The position numbers were made by a program, and so were the translations under genes. Below, piece by piece: positions 60,482 through 64,000 of a stretch of DNA of 64,000 nucleotides (position 1 is the stretch's first letter; every line of letters begins with the position of its first letter). Where the stretch lies: positions 30,057-94,056 of the forward strand of contig JADJTO010000011.1 of assembly GCA_016711105.1 (NCBI GenBank), read 5' to 3'. The notes beneath the pieces were generated by a model that was given only the letters and a program-made list of their open reading frames with translations, made no database searches and had not been told where the DNA came from. This DNA comes from Micropruina sp. (GTDB lineage: Bacteria; Actinomycetota; Actinomycetes; Propionibacteriales; Propionibacteriaceae).

Positions 60482-60982
60482 TCAGTTGACCGCAGGGCCC
60501 GAGATGAACAGTGCCCACGAGAGTGCTGCGAGCGCGCCGGTGGAGGTGACGGCGCGCACGACGTTCCAGCGCACCCAACGTCGCTCGAAGCGGGACCGCA
60601 GGTCCGCGGCGTCACGGAACTCGGGAGCCGCGTCCTGGACAGCGCGGTTCATTGGCAGGTGAACGGCCCCGGTGATCGCCACAGTCGTCACGAGGAGCAC
60701 CAGCGCGACGACGAGCCACGTCACAGCCGCACTCTGGCCAGGCAAGTGCAGGAGAAGCGCCGCGAGCGTGAGCACGGGGCTGCCGAGGAAGGTCAGCATC
60801 ATCCAAGGGTTGGGTATGGCGGAGTCGATTCGCTGGAACGCAGTGAGGTAGCCCCGGTCGTCCAACGTGCCCAGGCCGGGCATCACCGAGTGCGCGAAAC
60901 AGAACAGCAGGCCGGCGACCATGGCGGTCGCGAGGGTGGCGCCCATCAGGGTCGTGGCGCCAAGTGTCGTCGTCGTGGTCAT
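60482..60982 (-). CDS. DUF1772 family membrane protein
   Basis: 166 aa from the ATG at 60982 (MTTTTTLGATTLMGATLATA). Four transmembrane helices. MVAGLLFCFAHSVMPGLGTL and AFQRIDSAIPNPWMMLTFLG, with NRAVQDAAPEFRDAADLRSR and RWVRWNVVRAVTSTGAL near the end, are the conserved parts of DUF1772, which is related to anthrone oxygenases. Many bacterial members sit alone with unknown function, as here. Frame intact; earlier ATGs up to 61123 give no conserved sequence. Confidence 0.83.
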   Translation of the reverse strand: MTTTTTLGATTLMGATLATAMVAGLLFCFAHSVMPGLGTLDDRGYLTAFQRIDSAIPNPWMMLTFLGSPVLTLAALLLHLPGQSAAVTWLVVALVLLVTTVAITGAVHLPMNRAVQDAAPEFRDAADLRSRFERRWVRWNVVRAVTSTGALAALSWALFISGPAVN

Positions 60983-61155
60983 GGATCCATTCAACCCCCA
61001 GGCGGGACCGGCCATGACTGCACCCGCTAGCCCACAGACGCTCACTCGGACACCGCGCAAGAACCTGACATGTGGAGCAACCAGAATCGGGACCCCGGGC
61101 CCCCATCTCCCCCACAGCACCACCCAGATTAAGCTTCAATGCTAATATTTCTCAT

Positions 61156-61809
61156 ATGAAGTCTTCGGGCTTAACTAAGGTCGCGGTGTTGACTGCCGAC
61201 CAGCGCGGCAGTCGCCGCGCCCATGACCGCGTGCCCGAAGCCCTGGCTCTGCTCGATCGACAAGTTGGCGACCGCGCGATCCTCCGCTTTGACCGCACTG
61301 TCGGCGACGAGATCCAGGCCTTGACCGACGATCCTGCGTGCCTGGTCGAAGCCGTTCTGGCCCTGACCCGGCTCGGTGGCTGGCGGATCGGCATCGGCAT
61401 CGGAACCGTGGAAACCCCCCTACCCACCTCAACCCGGGAGGCTCGTGGCCGGGCCTACGTGGCCGCTCGGGAGGCGGTCGAGCTGGCCCGCACGTCCCCC
61501 ACAGACCTCGCCGTGGTTCGGCACGCTGACCCGGAAATTGTGGGTGCCGTCCCTTACGGTGGTGATCAGGTGCGACACGCGGAGACAGCCTTGATCTTGC
61601 TGCGCTCAGTGGTCGCCCGCCGCACCCCGGAAGGTTGGGAACTCATGGATCTGTTGGACGCCGACCCGAGCGGCAAACACGCCGCCGCCTCACTGGGGAT
61701 CAGCCCGTCGGCGGTCAGCCAGCGACTGGCTCGATCCGGCCGCGAAGAGTCCCGCCGGGGTGCAGAGCTGGCCACCCACCTGCTCGCAGGCCTCATCGGA
61801 GGCGGCTGA
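61156..61809 (+). CDS. SatD-like protein with C-terminal helix-turn-helix
   Basis: 217 aa from the ATG at 61156. The N-terminal 130 residues match the SatD family: KVAVLTADQRGSRRAHDRVP, RFDRTVGDEIQALTDDPACL, GGWRIGIGIGTVETPLPTST and ARGRAYVAAREAVELA. The last 70 residues (MDLLDADPSGKHAAASLGIS, PSAVSQRLARSGREESRRGA) form an HTH, so the protein likely binds DNA in response to a ligand or partner. SatD was named for an acid-tolerance locus of streptococci and its biochemical role is unclear. The upstream 40 bases are AT-rich with ATG almost at the likely transcript start. First gene of a three-gene unit, one base before the next ATG. Confidence 0.75.
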   Translation: MKSSGLTKVAVLTADQRGSRRAHDRVPEALALLDRQVGDRAILRFDRTVGDEIQALTDDPACLVEAVLALTRLGGWRIGIGIGTVETPLPTSTREARGRAYVAAREAVELARTSPTDLAVVRHADPEIVGAVPYGGDQVRHAETALILLRSVVARRTPEGWELMDLLDADPSGKHAAASLGISPSAVSQRLARSGREESRRGAELATHLLAGLIGGG

Positions 61810-61810
61810 G

Positions 61811-62280
61811 ATGGACGTGCTCCTCGTCCTGGCCAAAGTCGCCATTGTGGTCGGGCTGGGTGCCTTCGCGGTGTTGACCGGCGGACGCATCGTGCTGGCT
61901 GTCTTTGCGCTCGCCGAACGGCGGATCGCCAGGACGCGGGCAGCAAAGCCGCCGACTCGGGGCAGCCGATTCCGCCGGACGGCCCGGCCGGGCAAACCAC
62001 GGAAGCCGATGAGCCCCCGTCGCTGACCGCTGCCGGAGCCCAACTCCGCGGCGGCGCCTGGATCGGACTCCTGGAACGCCTGGCCATCTTTGCCAGCCTG
62101 GTCGCCGGGTACCCCGAGGGCCTGGCCATCGCCCTGGCGCTCAAGGGGCTGGCCCGCTACCCCGAACTGAAAGCCACCAGCAGCGGCGCCGCCGAACGCT
62201 TCATCATCGGCAGCTTCGTCAGTGTGCTGGTCGCCGCAGGATCGGCTGGGGTAGCGATGTGGCTGATTCGCCTGTTCTGA
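61811..62280 (+). pseudogene. Two-helix membrane protein of the SatD operon, frameshifted
   Basis: The ATG directly after the SatD-like stop starts MDVLLVLAKVAIVVGLGAFA and AVFALAERRIARTR. Near 61925 the frame shifts; the other frame continues DAGSKAADSGQPIPPD, then AWIGLLERLAIFASLVAGYP, EGLAIALALKGLARYPELKA and IIGSFVSVLVAAGSAGVAMW, ending at TGA 62278-62280. Together they make a 156-residue integral membrane protein with three to four helices, a type commonly encoded after SatD-like regulators in actinobacteria. Without the shift only 72 residues would be made. Its stop overlaps the next start. Confidence 0.6.
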
Positions 62281-62945
62281 TGAACCAATCGACCGATCGG
62301 CGGCTGCCGGACGACCTCAGAGCCGCGTGGTCGCAACTTGTGCCGGCAGCACCCGACCTCGGCGCGGAGCTGATCCGACGCTGGTCCGAACCACACCGCC
62401 GCTACCACGACCTTCGCCATCTGGCGGAGTCACTCGCAGCCTTGCGGCACCTCGGCGGTGGCCATGAGGAGCAACTCGCCATCTGGTTCCACGACGCGGT
62501 CTTCTCCGGCCAACCCGGCACGGACGAAGGCCTCTCGGCCGAGTTGGCCCACGACCGCCTCGGTCGGGCCGGGCTCCCCCATGATTGTTGCGAACGCGTT
62601 GCCCAGCTGGTTCTGATCACCGAGCACCATCGTCCTGATCCCCGTAACGAGCCCGAGTGTCGAGTCAGCGATGCGGACCTGGCCGTGTTGGCAGCCGAAC
62701 CGACCCGCTACGCCGAATCCGTCGCCGACCTCCGCACCGAGTACCGCCACCTCGATGACGCCCACTGGGTCGCGCAGCGCAACACGGCCGTGAGCTCATT
62801 CCTAGCTCGATCCCACATCTTCACCTCTCCTGCCGGGTCGACCTGGGAGGCCCCAGCACGAACGAATCTGGCCGGCGAGCTGGAGACTCTCAGCCACGAA
62901 TTCTCGGCTAACGGGAATAACCCGGGCTCGTCGACCGATCAATAG
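62280..62945 (+). CDS. HD-superfamily metal-dependent phosphohydrolase-like protein
   Basis: 221 aa; the ATG at 62280 overlaps the preceding TGA (TGATG). LIRRWSEPHRRYHDLRHLAE and HEEQLAIWFHDAVFSGQPGT give the predicted metal-dependent HD hydrolase signature (H...HD with YHxxxH before it), then LVLITEHHRPDPRNEPECRV and SDADLAVLAAEPTRYAESVA with the distal Asp. Related proteins have been linked to nucleotide hydrolysis but substrates are unknown. The C-terminus is polar. Last gene of the SatD unit; the MFS gene 50 bases on may be separately transcribed. Confidence 0.8.
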   Translation: MNQSTDRRLPDDLRAAWSQLVPAAPDLGAELIRRWSEPHRRYHDLRHLAESLAALRHLGGGHEEQLAIWFHDAVFSGQPGTDEGLSAELAHDRLGRAGLPHDCCERVAQLVLITEHHRPDPRNEPECRVSDADLAVLAAEPTRYAESVADLRTEYRHLDDAHWVAQRNTAVSSFLARSHIFTSPAGSTWEAPARTNLAGELETLSHEFSANGNNPGSSTDQ

Positions 62946-62995
62946 GACAAGCCCACCCTGAACGATCGAACACGCGCTGCACCGAAACGAGCCAG

Positions 62996-64000
62996 ATGAC
63001 TGCCGAGAACACCACCCTGACCGCCCCAGTGATACCCCAGCCGAGCTGAGTCGACGCGACTCCGGTGTGATCACGATTCTGCTGGTGGCAGCCTTCGTGG
63101 TGATCCTCAACGAGACCGCCATGAACGTGGCGCTGACCAGCATCATGGCCGATCTCAATGTGGCGGAGCGGGCGGCGCAGTGGCTCACCACCGGCTTCCT
63201 GCTGACGATGGCGGTGGTCATCCCGATCACCGGCTGGCTCCTGGAGCGGTTGACCACCCGCACCATGTTCGGCCTGGCCATGGGCCTGTTCAGCCTGGGC
63301 ACGTTGGCCTGCGCACTGGCGCCGAACTTCGCCCTGCTGCTCGGCGGACGGATCATTCAGGCCACCGGCACCGCTGTGATGCTCCCGCTGCTGATGACCA
63401 CCGTCATGCAACTGGTTCCGGCCAACGGCCGCGGCAAGATCATGGGCAACATCTCGTTGGTCATCTCCGTCGCTCCGGCGATCGGGCCGACCATGTCCGG
63501 CTTGGTGCTGGCGGCGTTCTCGTGGCGGTTCATCTTCGTCCTGGTGTTGCCGATCGCGATCGGGATGCTGGTGCTCGGCCTGCGCCGGATGGTCAACGTG
63601 GGTGAGGTGATCGACGTTCCCCTGGACGTGATCTCGATCCCCCTGACCGTGGTCGGCTTCGGCGGACTGGTCTACGGCCTCAGCATGGTGGGCGACGCCA
63701 GCGTCGCAGTCTGGGAGCCCGGCGTGGCCGTGGCCGTCGGTCTGGTGGGGCTGACCGCCCTGATGCTGCGGCAGTTGGTCTTGCAGAAGCGCGATCAGGC
63801 GTTCCTCGACCTGCGCACCTTCACCTACCCGACCTTCAGCGTCTCGATAGTCATGATGGCCATCGCCATGATGGCCCTGTTCGGCACCATCATCACCCTG
63901 CCGCTGATCCTGCAGCGCTCCCTCAACCTCGACCCCCTGACGGTCGGGCTGATGCTCTTCCCCGGCGGTGTCCTGATGGGCGTCCTGGGCCCGGTGGTGG
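62996..64000 (+). CDS. DHA2-family (EmrB/QacA-like) MFS drug exporter, 5' part, truncated by the window end
   Basis: The ATG at 62996 gives MTAENTTLTAP, after which one base is missing from a C-run near 63023; the continuing frame reads SDTPAELSRRDSGVITILLV and AAFVVILNETAMNVALTSIM. The rest is open to the window edge. DHA2 features include WLTTGFLLTMAVVIPITGWL, the motif C-like region GRIIQATGTAVMLPLLMTTV, and MGNISLVISVAPAIGPTMSG. These 14-helix proton antiporters export lipophilic cations and antibiotics. About 335 residues are visible of an expected 480-500. Translation could also begin at the GTG at 63067. Confidence 0.83.

Overview
The window is chromosomal DNA from a high-GC Gram-positive actinobacterium. 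RbpA, a stand-alone polyprenol-monophosphomannose synthase next to apolipoprotein N-acyltransferase, frequent GTG starts, a GAF-ANTAR regulator and an MmyB-type XRE regulator all point there. The gene mix (copper nitrite reductase, chromate, copper and mercury functions) would suit a Propionibacteriales-like wastewater or sediment organism, but that placement is inference. I recognise no rRNA, tRNA, CRISPR array, prophage or complete insertion sequence.

Layout. 0-6.7 kb: ECF sigma factor, SAM methyltransferase, chromate exporter ChrA, a MazEF module beside a truncated DUF72 gene, a GAF-ANTAR regulator and an SRPBCC protein. 7-11.5 kb: Tat-exported multicopper oxidase, macrodomain protein, a pair of 81-bp repeats and a YwiC-like membrane protein. 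11.5-19.8 kb: a secreted beta-helix protein broken by an amber codon, a Bcr/CflA exporter, a very large membrane-cupredoxin-NirK fusion with a tiny coupled ORF, DUF2249 and an AT-rich palindromic operator, then an XRE regulator damaged by a 290-bp G/C-only tract and an antiporter relic. 19.8-32.4 kb: miscellaneous metabolic and regulatory genes, including convergent HEAT and MerR-HEAT genes, a broken MerB-like gene, a frameshifted DUF5995 gene, a dual-specificity phosphatase, a MITE-like inverted repeat, a CPBP protease, a YqeY-like protein and a zinc peptidase. 32.5-35.5 kb: the methionine operon metY-metX-metW. 35.8-37.3 kb: an orphan CpaF-type ATPase. 37.5-49.6 kb: envelope and housekeeping genes (5'-3' exonuclease, Lrp, lnt-ppm1-fxsA, rbpA, the murA-gdpD-MFS operon, lpdA, a lipoprotein and a GGCT/septum-formation fusion). 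49.7-64 kb: a UvrA2-type ABC ATPase with duplicated flanks, PadR, SulP, GntP, a PAS protein, an FAD oxidoreductase, DUF1772, a SatD/membrane/HD operon and a DHA2 exporter cut by the window end.

How genes work together. metY, metX and metW form an overlapping operon for methionine synthesis by direct sulfhydrylation. lnt, ppm1 and fxsA are co-directional, and ppm1/fxsA overlap, as do gdpD and the MFS gene. nirK, the small ORF and DUF2249 look like one nitrogen-oxide unit behind one operator. chrA, the multicopper oxidase and the MerB relic are separate metal-handling genes.

Quality warning. At least fourteen genes carry a frameshift, an in-frame stop or an internal deletion, including genes rarely lost (lnt, DHA2 exporter, 5'-3' exonuclease). 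Together with the G/C-only tract this suggests consensus errors, so entries typed as pseudogene may be intact in the organism. The antiporter relic, the DUF72 fragment, the MerB-like gene and possibly SulP look like genuine decay because sequence is missing as well as shifted.
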